The position numbers and the translations under genes were made by a program. From Acidobacteriota bacterium (GTDB lineage Bacteria > Acidobacteriota > Terriglobia > Terriglobales > Acidobacteriaceae): 49,369 nt of DNA. The notes under the pieces were generated by a model that worked only from the letters and a program-made list of their open reading frames with translations, did not search any database and was not told the origin of the DNA. Below, piece by piece: positions 7,936-17,307 of this stretch (positions within the stretch are counted from its first letter, which is position 1; each line of letters opens with the position of its first letter). The stretch lies in the NCBI GenBank assembly GCA_023410055.1, contig JAEYQK010000095.1:1-49369 (forward strand), read 5' to 3'.

Positions 7936-8493
7936 ATGTTCACCGATCACAGGAGCAAGAAGATTGCTCTAGTTTCGCATTGCCTGCTCAATCAGAATTC
8001 GATTTCAGACGGCACGGCGGATTGTCCCAGCCAATTCAAAGAAGTCGTGGATGTTCTCATGGCCAATGAGGTGGGCCTAATACAGTTGCCATGCCCTGAG
8101 TTGCTGTGCCTGGGGCTGGACAGGCAAGACGAACGCGGCGCTGAGAGAGAGTTGCTTGAAGAGAACACCAGGATCAGGGGTCTGATGCAGCGGGAGAAGA
8201 ACCTCAAGCGTCTTCGAGAAAAGGCACGAGAGATAGCTGCGCAGCTTCAAGAATACGATCTCCACGGGTTCACGAATGTCGGGCTGATAGGTGTGGATCG
8301 TTCACCAAGTTGTGGCGTGTCGACGACTTCGATCGCAGGCGAGGAGAAGTCTGGAATGGGAGTGTTTATCCAGCTTCTCTCGGAGGAACTGGATAAGCGA
8401 TGTCTGAAGGTCGCGATGGTCGGCGTGAAGACGAGCAACGTTGACGAGTCCCTGGTGGCGGTTCAGCGACTGGTGGCTAATTGTGTCAAATAG
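7936..8493 (+). CDS. TudS/DUF523-related putative desulfidase
   Basis: 185 residues; ATG preceded by AAAGGA six bases upstream. Cys16 (SHCLLNQN), Cys53 (LPCPE) and Cys126 (SPSCG) match the three cysteines that bind a [4Fe-4S] cluster in the thiouracil desulfidase TudS (DUF523). The cluster's free iron takes sulfur from the thiolated substrate. The HCLLNQN variant and CPELLCLGL segment resemble the CD3072-type subgroup rather than classical TudS, so the natural substrate is unknown. The chain is complete and all three cysteines are kept, so an active cluster protein is likely. No sulfur-metabolism or tRNA-modification gene is adjacent. Confidence 0.8.
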   Translation: MFTDHRSKKIALVSHCLLNQNSISDGTADCPSQFKEVVDVLMANEVGLIQLPCPELLCLGLDRQDERGAERELLEENTRIRGLMQREKNLKRLREKAREIAAQLQEYDLHGFTNVGLIGVDRSPSCGVSTTSIAGEEKSGMGVFIQLLSEELDKRCLKVAMVGVKTSNVDESLVAVQRLVANCVK

Positions 8494-8518
8494 GAAGTTT
8501 GTTGCAGAGCGTTCGGTC

Positions 8519-8605
8519 GGCCCTACGGGCCTTAAGAGATTTCCCTCCTAGTACCCGGCACTGCCGTGCCGAGCCAAATTCGAGCGCCCCTTCAGCGCTG
8601 AGGGC
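8519..8605. repeat. Cluster of short hairpin repeats (REP-like)
   Basis: Three adjacent palindromes follow the desulfidase stop. GGCCC-TAC-GGGCC is at 8519-8531, CGGCAC..GTGCCG lies near 8556-8571, and a CGCCC/GGGCG stem with CAGCGCTG inside lies near 8585-8605. Such elements are common between acidobacterial genes (recognition from memory). They may act as terminators after the desulfidase gene. Confidence 0.6.
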
Positions 8606-8720
8606 GAGACCTCCTTTTCAGGGCTGATCAGTGTGGCACCACCTCCAGCCTACCTCAGGCATCTAATCCGCCACTTTCGGTGCGTGTGCGCTGGAATGTC
8701 AGTAGGGGGAGAGAAGCGGT

Positions 8721-10340
8721 ATGTTTCAGCAGATCCTAACCCCAGTCGGTGGTCTTGGCACGACCATTCTTGTGTCTCTTGTTCCCGTCATTGTGTTGTT
8801 GTTCCTGCTTGCCGCGTTGCGAATGACTGCATGGCTCGCAACGCTGATCTCGGGAGTAGTGACGCTGGCTGTCGGCGTACTCGTCTGGCATGCGCCGTTT
8901 GGGCAGACCATGAAGTCGTACTTTTATGGCAGCCTCACGGGCGTGTGGGTGATCGACTGGATCACGTTGTGGGGGCTGGTCATCTTTAATACGCTCGTTC
9001 TGACGGGCGATTTCGACCGATTCAGAAGGTGGATGATTCATCAGGCCACGGCCGATATTCGCATTCAAACGATCATGCTCGCGTGGGCGTTTGGAGCGCT
9101 GCTGGAAGGGTTGGTCGGATTCGGGTATCCGTGGGCGGTAGTGACGCCGATCCTTATATCGCTGGGGATTTTCGAACTGGATGCCGTGCGTGTGGCCGCG
9201 CTCGCGAACAATGCGCCCGTTTCGTATGGCGCACTGGGGGCGCCGATTCTGGCGTTGGCGGCAGTCACTGGGTTGCCGCTTCTCAGGCTGTCGGCTTCGG
9301 TGGGAGACATTGTTGCCGTGCTGGCGCTGGCTCCATGCTGGATCCTTATCTATCTGGTATCAGGCTGGAAGGGGTTGAAAGAAGCGTGGCCGCTGGCGCT
9401 CGTTGGATCGTTCTCGTACATTCTGGGGCAGTGGCCCGTCTCGCATTACCTTGGGCCGTATTTGCCTGACCTGAGCGGGGCGCTGGTTTCGTTCTGGGCG
9501 CTTTTCTTGTTCGTGAAGGTGTGGAAGCCGAAGACGATCCGCGCGTTTGGTGGCGCGCCGCTTGTGCCTGCCGTGTCGGGCGGGTCGCAATCGGCGAGAT
9601 TGGCTCCGCCTGAGGACCTGCCGAGCGGCTTCCGGGCGTGGATGCCGTTCATTATCTTAATTATTGTGGTGGTGGTCTGGACTGGTCCTTGGTCGCACTT
9701 GCCGAACTGGAGTCTGCACAAGTCGTCGGTTCAGGCGGTGTCTTCGGTTACGCACAAGCCACTTTCATCTACGTTCAACTTCAATCCACTTAGCGGCGGG
9801 ACTTCGATCCTGGCATCCTGGCTGGTGATTCTGCTGTTCCTGCGACCGAGTGCGACGATCATCAAGCAGGTGTTTGCGAAGACGTTCAAGCAAATGTGGG
9901 GAGCGTTCCTGGTCGGCTTCTTCATCTTTGGTCTGGCGTATGCGTTCGTGTTCACGGGGATGGCGAATTCGCTGGCTTATGGGTTGTCGAGGATCGGCCC
10001 GGCGTTCATCGTGTTTGCACCGATCTTGGGGTGGATCGGCGTCGCGCTGTCGGGAAGCAATACTTCGACAAACGCGATGTTTGGTCCGGTGCAGGCGGTT
10101 ACCGGGCGACTCCTGAACATGCCGGTGCTGCTGCTGCCCTCGCTGAACTCGGTCGGATCGGAAGTCGGGAAACCTGTGGCGCCGCAGACGTGCAGCGTGG
10201 GCGTGGCAACGACGTCTTATGTGCGGCGGGAAGGCGTGGCGATCCGGCACAACATGGCCTGGACGTTGATATTGCTGGGATATCTGATTCTGATCGGGCT
10301 GCTCTTCTATTATGTGCTGCCGAATACGATGAACATATAG
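8721..10340 (+). CDS. lctP: L-lactate permease, LctP family
   Basis: 539 residues, the usual size for LctP/LldP; ATG preceded by a GGGGGAGAG-type site. The chain is hydrophobic throughout with about 12-13 membrane helices. Family features include the N-terminal helix pair, the GLVGFGYPWAVVTPIL block (around residue 130), ALANNAPVSYGALGAPI just after, and the C-terminal GVALSGSNTSTNAMFGPVQ segment. LctP proteins take up lactate (some also glycolate) with protons. No lactate dehydrogenase is next to it; downstream lie a sugar-phosphatase-like HAD protein and transketolase, so the region as a whole serves carbon metabolism. The alternative substrate glycolate cannot be excluded. Confidence 0.92.
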   Translation: MFQQILTPVGGLGTTILVSLVPVIVLLFLLAALRMTAWLATLISGVVTLAVGVLVWHAPFGQTMKSYFYGSLTGVWVIDWITLWGLVIFNTLVLTGDFDRFRRWMIHQATADIRIQTIMLAWAFGALLEGLVGFGYPWAVVTPILISLGIFELDAVRVAALANNAPVSYGALGAPILALAAVTGLPLLRLSASVGDIVAVLALAPCWILIYLVSGWKGLKEAWPLALVGSFSYILGQWPVSHYLGPYLPDLSGALVSFWALFLFVKVWKPKTIRAFGGAPLVPAVSGGSQSARLAPPEDLPSGFRAWMPFIILIIVVVVWTGPWSHLPNWSLHKSSVQAVSSVTHKPLSSTFNFNPLSGGTSILASWLVILLFLRPSATIIKQVFAKTFKQMWGAFLVGFFIFGLAYAFVFTGMANSLAYGLSRIGPAFIVFAPILGWIGVALSGSNTSTNAMFGPVQAVTGRLLNMPVLLLPSLNSVGSEVGKPVAPQTCSVGVATTSYVRREGVAIRHNMAWTLILLGYLILIGLLFYYVLPNTMNI

Positions 10341-10399
10341 GTGAGGCACTGAAGGGCTGACCTCAACGGCTGAAGCCGCATTGATTTTGCGCATTTAGC

Positions 10400-10469
10400 G
10401 GCACGCCTGAAGTCGTGCCCTTCCCAAGGAGCTTTTGTATCAGCAGCCTGTAAGCCGCATCAATGCGGC
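10400..10469. repeat. Two hairpin repeats between lctP and the HAD gene
   Basis: GGCACG (10400-10405) pairs with CGTGCC (10414-10419) around CCTGAAGT, and GCCGCAT (10454-10460) with ATGCGGC (10463-10469). A further copy-like sequence ACGGCTGAAGCCG lies just before, near 10367-10379. The CTGAAG loop recurs in the terminator at 28906-28934. Confidence 0.65.
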
Positions 10470-10522
10470 ACTTTCGTCTAAAATCGGCCCCAAAATCCCG
10501 CTCTGTCCTGCTATCCTGATGT

Positions 10523-11242
10523 ATGACTCACATAATCTGTAGCGCATTGTTGTTCGACATGGACGGCGTGTTGATAGACTCGACGCCGGCGGTCGCGCGT
10601 GTGTGGGCCAGTTGGGCCCAGGAACATGGTTATGACCCTGATGAGGTCGTGCGAAAGGCGCATGGCAGGCCGAGTATCTCGACCGTTCGTGATTATTTGC
10701 CGAACGGCGATCACGAGGCCGAGAACAGGGTGATCGAGCAGCGCGAGATTGATGATATGGAAGGCGTGGTGCCGCTGCCGGGAGCGTTTGAGTTGTTGTC
10801 GGCGCTGCCGCTGGACCGATGGGCGATCGTGACATCTTGTACGCGGCCACTGGCGGAGGCACGTTTGAAGGCGGCAGGATTGCCGCGGCCGCGCACGTTT
10901 GTGACCTCGACTGATGTCACACATGGCAAGCCTGCGCCGGAGCCGTACATCAAGGGCGCCGAGATGCTGGGCTTCAAGTCGGCCGATTGTGTTGTGGTGG
11001 AAGATGCGCCGGCTGGCATTCGCGCGGGCAAGGATGCGGGCTCACGAGTGATCGGCTTGCGCACGATGTTGTCCGATGCCGAGTTGGAGGCGCTTAGGGC
11101 AGACTGGCTGTTGGATGACTGCGCGGGAATCAAGTTCGAAACGGCGACGGCAAGTGGCTTGTCGCTGAAGCTGGACACTGACGAAATGAATTGTGGTTGC
11201 GCACCCTCCCTACGGGAAGGGTGCAGTAACCCGCTAATTTAG
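10523..11242 (+). CDS. HAD-superfamily phosphatase, DOG/GPP-like
   Basis: 239 residues. HAD motif I is FDMDGV with nucleophile Asp12 and acid/base Asp14. Motif II is IVTSCT near residue 95, motif III is the Lys of HGKPAPEPY near 135, and motif IV is VVEDAPAGIRAGKDAG near 155. A helical cap (about 18-80) follows motif I. This layout resembles the phosphoglucomutase/2-deoxyglucose-6-phosphatase/glycerol-3-phosphatase subgroup, so a small sugar phosphate is the likely substrate (inference). The last 17 or so residues (from NCGCAPS) are encoded by an interspersed hairpin repeat and do not look like a HAD C-terminus; the functional domain ends near residue 220. Upstream of transketolase, same strand. 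Confidence 0.85.
   Translation: MTHIICSALLFDMDGVLIDSTPAVARVWASWAQEHGYDPDEVVRKAHGRPSISTVRDYLPNGDHEAENRVIEQREIDDMEGVVPLPGAFELLSALPLDRWAIVTSCTRPLAEARLKAAGLPRPRTFVTSTDVTHGKPAPEPYIKGAEMLGFKSADCVVVEDAPAGIRAGKDAGSRVIGLRTMLSDAELEALRADWLLDDCAGIKFETATASGLSLKLDTDEMNCGCAPSLREGCSNPLI
11201..11224. repeat. Hairpin repeat inside the 3' end of the HAD gene
   Basis: GCACCCT (11201-11207) pairs with AGGGTGC (11218-11224), with CCC/GGG inside and one bulged A. The arms are the same as in the hairpin at 25181-25209. Here it lies within the last codons of the HAD gene. Confidence 0.75.
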
Positions 11243-11279
11243 GAACTGCACTGATACCTTTATTTCTACGGAGCTAGTA

Positions 11280-13283
11280 ATGGAGCACCTCGACCAACTT
11301 TCTATTAACACGCTGCGATTCCTCGCGGTTGATGCGATTGACGCGGCCAACTCGGGACACCCCGGACTTCCGCTCGGCGCCGCCCCCATGGCTTACGTTA
11401 TTTGGGACCGGTTCCTGCGCCACAACCCCAAGAACCCGACGTGGTTCAACCGCGACCGGTTTATTCTTTCCGCCGGACACGGGTCGGCACTGCTCTATGC
11501 TCTGCTTCATCTTTATGGCTACGACCTGCCGCTCGAGGAAGTGAAGCGCTTCCGGCAGTTGGGCAGCAAGACTCCTGGGCATCCGGAGTGGCGTGAGACG
11601 CCGGGCGTCGAAGCGACGACTGGTCCGCTGGGACAGGGCTTCGCGATGGGCGTTGGCATGGCAATCGCCGAAGCGCACCTCGCAGCACAGTTCAATAAGG
11701 ACGGATTCCCGATCGTCGATCACTATACTTATGCGCTGGTCTCGGACGGCGATTTGATGGAAGGCATCTCCGCCGAAGCGGCGTCGCTGGCCGGAACGCT
11801 TGGTCTGGGCAAGCTGATCTATCTCTACGACGACAACCACATCTCGATCGAAGGCGACACGAAGATCGCGTTCCGCGAAGACGTGCTGGCACGCTTCAAC
11901 GCATACGGCTGGCACACCCAGCGCGTTGCCGACGGCAACGATCTTGATGCGATCGAAAAGGCAGTCAAGGCCGCGCAGGCTGAGACCGGCAAGCCTTCGA
12001 TCATCGCGGTTCGCACGACGATTGGTTTCGGCAGCCCGAAGCAGGGAACAGCCGGTGTCCACGGTGAACCGCTGGGCGCAAAGAATACGGAAGAGACGAA
12101 GAAGAACCTGGGCTGGCCGGTTGACGCGAAATTCCTGGTTCCCGATGAAGCTCGCGCGCACTGCGCGGAGTCGGGTAAGCTTGGCGCGAAGCTCGAAGCC
12201 GAGTGGACGGCATTGCAGGCGAAGTATGCGGCTGCCTATCCGGAAGCGGCGGCCTTGGCGAAGAGACTGATTGCTGGCGAACTTCCGGCGAACGTGCCCT
12301 ATCCTCTGTACGACGAAGACAAGAAGGGAATGGCAACGCGTGTTTCCGGCGGCAAAGTCCAGAATGCGATCGCGGCGGCCGTGCCGGAACTAGTCGGCGG
12401 TTCGGCTGACCTGACGCCTTCGACGAAGACCAACATCACGGCTTCGGGCGACTTCAGCGCGGAAGACCGCAGCGGACGCAACTTGCACTTTGGTATCCGC
12501 GAGTTCGCGATGGGCGCTGCGATGAACGGCATGGCGCTTCACGGCGGCTTGATTCCTTACGGGTCCACGTTCATGGTGTTCTCGGATTACACGAGAGCGG
12601 CGATTCGCCTGGCGGCGATCATGCAGGCGCATACCGTTTGGGTGTTCACGCATGACAGCATCGGCGTGGGCGAAGATGGCCCGACTCACCAGCCGATCGA
12701 GCAGGTTATGTCCATGCGTATGATTCCGGGCGTGACCGTGATGCGTCCGGCGGACGCGAACGAGGCTTCTGCGTCATGGAAGGTGGCGGTCGAGAAGCAA
12801 GGGCCGGTGGTGCTGGCGCTGACGCGTCAGAATCTTCCGACACTGCCCGATTCCAAGAAGGTTTTCGAAGGCACGCTGAAGGGCGCTTACGTCTACTCGG
12901 GCGTGGCGAATCCGGATGTGGTGCTGATCGGCACGGGTTCGGAGCTGCCGGTTGCGATTGAGGCGGCCAACAAACTGACTGAGTCCGGCGTGAAGGTGCA
13001 GGTGGTATCGATGCCTTCATGGGAACTCTTTGACGCGCAGTCGGAAGACTACAAGAAGAGCGTGCTGCCGTGCGACGTTCCGCGCGTTGCGGTTGAAGCA
13101 GGTATCGCGTTCGGCTGGGAAAAGTACACAGGAGTGGACGGCGCGGTCGTCGCAATGAAGAGCTTCGGCGCTTCGGGCAATGGCGATGCCGTCATGAAGA
13201 AGTTTGGCTTCACGGCTGACAACGTTGCTGGGGTTGCGCAAAGCGTTATCGCGAAGAAAGCGAAAAAGGCCTCTGCCAACTAA
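11280..13283 (+). CDS. tkt: Transketolase
   Basis: 667 residues, the normal length; ATG with GGAG about six bases upstream. The N-terminal thiamine-diphosphate domain has the SGHPGLPLG block (around residue 25), SAGHGSALLYALLHL (around 65), GPLGQGFAMGVG (around 115) and the metal/diphosphate motif SDGDLMEGISAEAASLAG (around 155). The second domain has the GIREFAMGAAMNG block (near 405) with the conserved Glu, and the HDSIGVGEDGPTHQP block (near 460). A C-terminal domain follows. It moves two-carbon ketol units between sugar phosphates in the non-oxidative pentose phosphate pathway, in the cytosol. A strong intrinsic terminator follows at once, so it ends its transcription unit. Confidence 0.97.
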   Translation: MEHLDQLSINTLRFLAVDAIDAANSGHPGLPLGAAPMAYVIWDRFLRHNPKNPTWFNRDRFILSAGHGSALLYALLHLYGYDLPLEEVKRFRQLGSKTPGHPEWRETPGVEATTGPLGQGFAMGVGMAIAEAHLAAQFNKDGFPIVDHYTYALVSDGDLMEGISAEAASLAGTLGLGKLIYLYDDNHISIEGDTKIAFREDVLARFNAYGWHTQRVADGNDLDAIEKAVKAAQAETGKPSIIAVRTTIGFGSPKQGTAGVHGEPLGAKNTEETKKNLGWPVDAKFLVPDEARAHCAESGKLGAKLEAEWTALQAKYAAAYPEAAALAKRLIAGELPANVPYPLYDEDKKGMATRVSGGKVQNAIAAAVPELVGGSADLTPSTKTNITASGDFSAEDRSGRNLHFGIREFAMGAAMNGMALHGGLIPYGSTFMVFSDYTRAAIRLAAIMQAHTVWVFTHDSIGVGEDGPTHQPIEQVMSMRMIPGVTVMRPADANEASASWKVAVEKQGPVVLALTRQNLPTLPDSKKVFEGTLKGAYVYSGVANPDVVLIGTGSELPVAIEAANKLTESGVKVQVVSMPSWELFDAQSEDYKKSVLPCDVPRVAVEAGIAFGWEKYTGVDGAVVAMKSFGASGNGDAVMKKFGFTADNVAGVAQSVIAKKAKKASAN

Positions 13284-13305
13284 ACGCCTGTTCAGCAGAA
13301 CTAAG

Positions 13306-13341
13306 AACGCGTGGGCAATTTTGCTCACGCGTTTTTGTTTT
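13306..13341 (+). terminator. Intrinsic terminator after tkt
   Basis: AACGCGTGGGC (13306-13316) pairs with GCTCACGCGTT (13323-13333), an 11-bp stem with one G-T pair. The loop is AATTTT and TTTGTTTT follows. A textbook Rho-independent terminator 22 bases after the tkt stop. Confidence 0.88.
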
Positions 13342-13705
13342 CCAGAACGGGTCGGTTGGCAGAGCTCGATTCGAGCCGAAACGGGCAGGGCCTCAGAGAG
13401 AACGAAGCAGGCCGGGGGCAGAGGATCAAGTGCGAACGCGGACTGTGATGCTTTAGAACGAAGGATGTGATATAAGACACCGAATCAGGTGTTCCTTAAG
13501 GGCAAGAATTTCGCTAAGTGACAGCCCGGATGGTTCTCTTGTGCCACGGAGATTAGGTCCTGGATGTTCAGGCATGCTCGATTTGTCGCTATTAGGCCCG
13601 CAGCGCCACGGTAAGCAGATTGGTTTGGTGGCACACGCTTTGGGCAGGTAGCACTCCCGTTGGTCAGTACCGTATCCGGCGCCTCTACTAGGAAGCGTGC
13701 GACGA
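13342..13705. other. Spacer and leader before the hybrid kinase gene
   Basis: About 360 bases between the tkt terminator and the kinase start. No open frame with a believable start or motif was found. A small imperfect dyad (GACACC..GGTGTTC, about 13477-13494) is visible. No riboswitch or RNA family was recognised. It presumably carries the kinase promoter and a long leader. Confidence 0.45.
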
Positions 13706-16700
13706 ATGAGTCGGAAGACAGTCTCAGCTCTGCTGATTGAGCAAGACCGGAGCAACGCGAGCCACGTTCAACGCCTCGTTGCTGAAACAGGTGACACGTG
13801 TTCACTGAGCGTTGCCGAATCCCTCGCGGCAGCGCTCGATATCATCCACGCCGGCGAAATCGATATTGTGCTTTTAGGCATTCGTTTGCCCGGACCCTCA
13901 GCGCTGCTGGATACCCTGCGGGATGTGCGCGCGAAGCTGCCCCAATCCATACCCATCCTCGTAATCAGTGATCACGATGACCAGCAAGAAGCTCTTCATG
14001 CGCTGCGATCAGGGGCACAAGACCATCTGATCAAGGGCGAATTCGACGGAAGGTCGTTGCTCCGGTCCATGCTGTATGCCATCGAGCGGCAGAAGACTCG
14101 TGAAGAATTGTCCAAGGCATGCGTTGAGGTTGAACAGACTAAGGAATTGCTACGGCAGAGCGAGCGTAAGTTTCGGGCCATCTTCGACCGAACTTTTCAG
14201 ATGACGGGGCTCTTGTCTCCAGACGGCACAGTGATGCAAGCGAACCGCACGGCTGTGGATTTTGTCGGTATTAGCGAGGCGGACGTACTGGGGAAACCGA
14301 TTTGGGAGGCGCCGTGGTGGGCACATTCTGAAGCTCAGCAGGAAAAGGTGCATTCTGGAGTAACAAGAGCGGCGAACGGTGCGTTTGTTCGTTTTGAGAC
14401 TGATTTGGTTACGCTCGACGGGAAGGTCCGGCACTTCGACTGCTCGCTGACGCCGGTGACTGATGAAACTGGGCGCGTGGTTCTGATTATTCCCGAAGCA
14501 CGCGATATCACCGAGCGCATAGTGGCCGAAAAGGCGCTCTGGGAATCAACCCAAATGTTCAAGTTGGTGCTGGATAACATGCCTGCGTTTGTGTTCTGGA
14601 AAGACCGAAACGGCGTGTATCTCGGCTGCAACCATCTATTTGCGGCGAACGCCGGACTGAAATCTGCCGAAGAAATCGTAGGGAAAACGGACTTGGATCT
14701 TCCGTGGAAGAATACCGAGGCCCCAGGTTACAGGGCTGTTGACCGAGCCGTGATGGAGAGTGGGACTCCGAAGATCAATTATGAAGAGACTCAGCGCACG
14801 GCTGACGGCCGGACCATGGATGTGCGAACCAGCAAGATCCCACTGAGGAGTCCGGAAGGCGAAGTGATCGGGGTGCTGGGCGCGTTTGAAGATATTACTG
14901 AGCGGAAGCGGGCTGAGCAGCGACTGGCGGAGGCTGAAGCGAAATATCGCTGCCTTGTCGAAGAATCGCTGGTCGGGGTGTACCTGATTCAGGAAGGGCG
15001 TCTTGCATATGCGAACTCATGCATGGCACAGCTGTTCGGCTATTCGCAGGAGGAGTTGATCGGGCGTCCCGTTGAGGAACTGGTCGTCGAGGAAGATAGG
15101 CCGCTTGTTGTTGGCAACGTGCGAAAGCGTGAGATGGGTGAAGCGGCCACTATCCAATACACCTTCCGCGGATTGCGAAAGAATGGGCAGGCTATCGATG
15201 TCGATGTGATCGGCACGCGTACTTCGTACAACGGAAACCAGGCGGTTATCGGGACGATGCTGGACATCACCGAGCGCAAGCGTGCGGACGAGGCACTGCG
15301 TGAAAGTGAAGCCAAGTATCGACGCATAGTGGATACCGCAAACGAAGGAGTGCTTGTTCTCGACCGGGAAGGCAGCATCCAGTTTGCTAACGCCCGGATG
15401 GCGGGAATTCTTGGCTGTGCAATCGAGAAGGTCAATTCGGCGAATTTGAGTGACTATTTGTTCGAAGATGACTTGCCCGATCATTACGGCAAGTTGGAGA
15501 ACCGGCGCAAAGGAATTTCCGAAACTTACGAACGCCGGTTCCGCCGTGAAGACGGTCGGGCGGTTTGGACGATAGCCTCTGCTGTTCCGATCAGCGATGA
15601 CGAGCACAAGTTCGCTGGTTCGTTTGCCATGTACACGGACATCACGGAGCGCAAGCTTGCGGAGGAGGCGCTGCAGGAAGAGAGGATGCTATTTATTGGC
15701 GGGCCAGTTGTTGCTTTTAGGTGGAAAGCAACTGAGGGCTGGCCCGTCGAGTATGTATCGCCCAACATATTCGAGCAGTTTGGTTACCGCCCGGAGGACT
15801 TGACGAGCGGCCGCATTCTGTATGCCGACATCGTCCATCCGGACGATCTGCCTCGCCTGATTTCGGAAGTAAACGCCTATTGCGCCGCCAAGGTTCCCTG
15901 CTGTGAGCTGGAATATAGGATCGCCCGCGCGGACGGGCAGCATCGCTGGGTTTATGACTTCACGGTAGTGATTAGGGATTCCAGTGGAGCTGTAACTCAC
16001 TTCCATGGTCACCTGAGTGATATCACCGATCGCAAGCGCGCAGAGGAAGAGCAGGCCAGACTGAGGCAACACCTTCATCAGGCACAGAAGATGGAAGCTG
16101 TCGGGCATCTCGCGGGCGGCATCGCTCACGACTTCAACAACATTCTCGGCATCATCAATGGATACAGCGAACTCCTGCTGCAGGATTCGCAATTAACGAA
16201 AGAATCACGAGATTACGCTGACGAGATACTGACGGCAGGAGAGAGGGCCGCGTCGTTGACCAGACAACTGCTGGCGTTCAGCCGCAAGCTGATGCTGAAG
16301 CCAAAGGTCCTCAGTTTGAATGCCGTCATCAGCGGATTGGATAGGATGTTGCGCCGCTTGATAGGCGAAGAGGTCGAAGTAAGGATGGTACTTGCCCCCG
16401 ATCTGGACTTCGTCAAAGCCGATCCCGGGCAGATGGAGCAAGTGCTTCTGAATTTCTGCATCAATGCGCGCGACGCGATGCCAGAGGGGGGCACGATTAC
16501 GATCGAGACCACGAATGTAGAGGTCGACGAGGCGACTGCAGTGGAGCACTTTAACATGGCTCCGGGCCGCTATGTCAGGGTGATGGTCAGTGACACCGGC
16601 TCAGGTATGGATGAGCATACCTTGTCCCACATTTTTGAGCCGTTCTTCACCACCAAGGGGCCAGAACGGGGAACCGGGCTCGGGTTGGCAACGGTTTATG

Positions 16701-17275
16701 GGATTGTGAAGCAAAGCGGAGGGCACGTGTGGGCGTCCAGTACGCCGGGCAAGGAGACCAGGTTTTTCGTGTGTCTTCCCACGGTGACACAAGAAGCGGA
16801 GAACCAGTACAAGGAAAAGACGAGTCAAGAAGCGTTCCGTGGATCAGAGACGATACTGCTTGTTGAGGACGCTGCACCATTACGTGCCTTGTTCCGTAGG
16901 CATTTGGAGGACAACGGCTACTCGGTTCTTGAGGCCGAGGATGGCGAGAGAGCCATTCAGATCAGCGACAGTTTTGAAGGCTCTATTCCGCTACTATTGA
17001 CCGACGTAGCGTTGCCAAAGATTAGAGGCTCCGCGCTGAGCAGAATCCTTCAACAGCGAAGACCCGGCATACGAGTGTTGTTTGTCTCCGGCTACACCGA
17101 TACAGCGATTGCTCCCGAGGGAGAGATGCAGGTTGGCACGGCTTTTCTCCAGAAACCTTTCACGGCGGAGGCGCTGGTCAGAAAGATACGCGAGCTGCTT
17201 GATTCTCGTCCCGGTGTGATGGACAAGGGTAGCTCTCCGGATCAGAGCTCGAACTACCCGAGGCTCAATTCTTGA
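13706..17275 (+). CDS. Hybrid sensor histidine kinase: pseudo-receiver, five PAS, kinase, receiver
   Basis: 1189 residues from ATG 13706 (MSRKTVS), chosen because AGGAAG at 13690-13695 is ten bases away; an in-frame GTG at 13697 is too close to that site. Order: degenerate receiver (about 5-125); five PAS domains (about 150-270, 275-400, 405-530, 530-655, 655-780), the repeats ending in DITERK-like PAC tails; HisKA with phospho-acceptor His808 (GIAHDFNN); HATPase (N box NFCINARDAM, G1 DTGSGMD, F/G2 FFTTKG and GTGLGL); C-terminal receiver with Asp1100 (LLTDVALP) and a QKPF Lys. No membrane helix, so it is cytosolic and probably senses internal redox, gas or ligand cues. The first receiver has Gly58 where the phosphorylated Asp should be. 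No output regulator is adjacent; the partner is unknown. Confidence 0.92.
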   Translation: MSRKTVSALLIEQDRSNASHVQRLVAETGDTCSLSVAESLAAALDIIHAGEIDIVLLGIRLPGPSALLDTLRDVRAKLPQSIPILVISDHDDQQEALHALRSGAQDHLIKGEFDGRSLLRSMLYAIERQKTREELSKACVEVEQTKELLRQSERKFRAIFDRTFQMTGLLSPDGTVMQANRTAVDFVGISEADVLGKPIWEAPWWAHSEAQQEKVHSGVTRAANGAFVRFETDLVTLDGKVRHFDCSLTPVTDETGRVVLIIPEARDITERIVAEKALWESTQMFKLVLDNMPAFVFWKDRNGVYLGCNHLFAANAGLKSAEEIVGKTDLDLPWKNTEAPGYRAVDRAVMESGTPKINYEETQRTADGRTMDVRTSKIPLRSPEGEVIGVLGAFEDITERKRAEQRLAEAEAKYRCLVEESLVGVYLIQEGRLAYANSCMAQLFGYSQEELIGRPVEELVVEEDRPLVVGNVRKREMGEAATIQYTFRGLRKNGQAIDVDVIGTRTSYNGNQAVIGTMLDITERKRADEALRESEAKYRRIVDTANEGVLVLDREGSIQFANARMAGILGCAIEKVNSANLSDYLFEDDLPDHYGKLENRRKGISETYERRFRREDGRAVWTIASAVPISDDEHKFAGSFAMYTDITERKLAEEALQEERMLFIGGPVVAFRWKATEGWPVEYVSPNIFEQFGYRPEDLTSGRILYADIVHPDDLPRLISEVNAYCAAKVPCCELEYRIARADGQHRWVYDFTVVIRDSSGAVTHFHGHLSDITDRKRAEEEQARLRQHLHQAQKMEAVGHLAGGIAHDFNNILGIINGYSELLLQDSQLTKESRDYADEILTAGERAASLTRQLLAFSRKLMLKPKVLSLNAVISGLDRMLRRLIGEEVEVRMVLAPDLDFVKADPGQMEQVLLNFCINARDAMPEGGTITIETTNVEVDEATAVEHFNMAPGRYVRVMVSDTGSGMDEHTLSHIFEPFFTTKGPERGTGLGLATVYGIVKQSGGHVWASSTPGKETRFFVCLPTVTQEAENQYKEKTSQEAFRGSETILLVEDAAPLRALFRRHLEDNGYSVLEAEDGERAIQISDSFEGSIPLLLTDVALPKIRGSALSRILQQRRPGIRVLFVSGYTDTAIAPEGEMQVGTAFLQKPFTAEALVRKIRELLDSRPGVMDKGSSPDQSSNYPRLNS

Positions 17276-17307
17276 GACGCTTGTACTGGTGATTCAGGCG
17301 TGTCGCC

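Noticed and set aside
11274..12161. 295-codon minus-strand frame opposite tkt
   Set aside because: Antisense to transketolase; no recognised motif and no ribosome-binding site.
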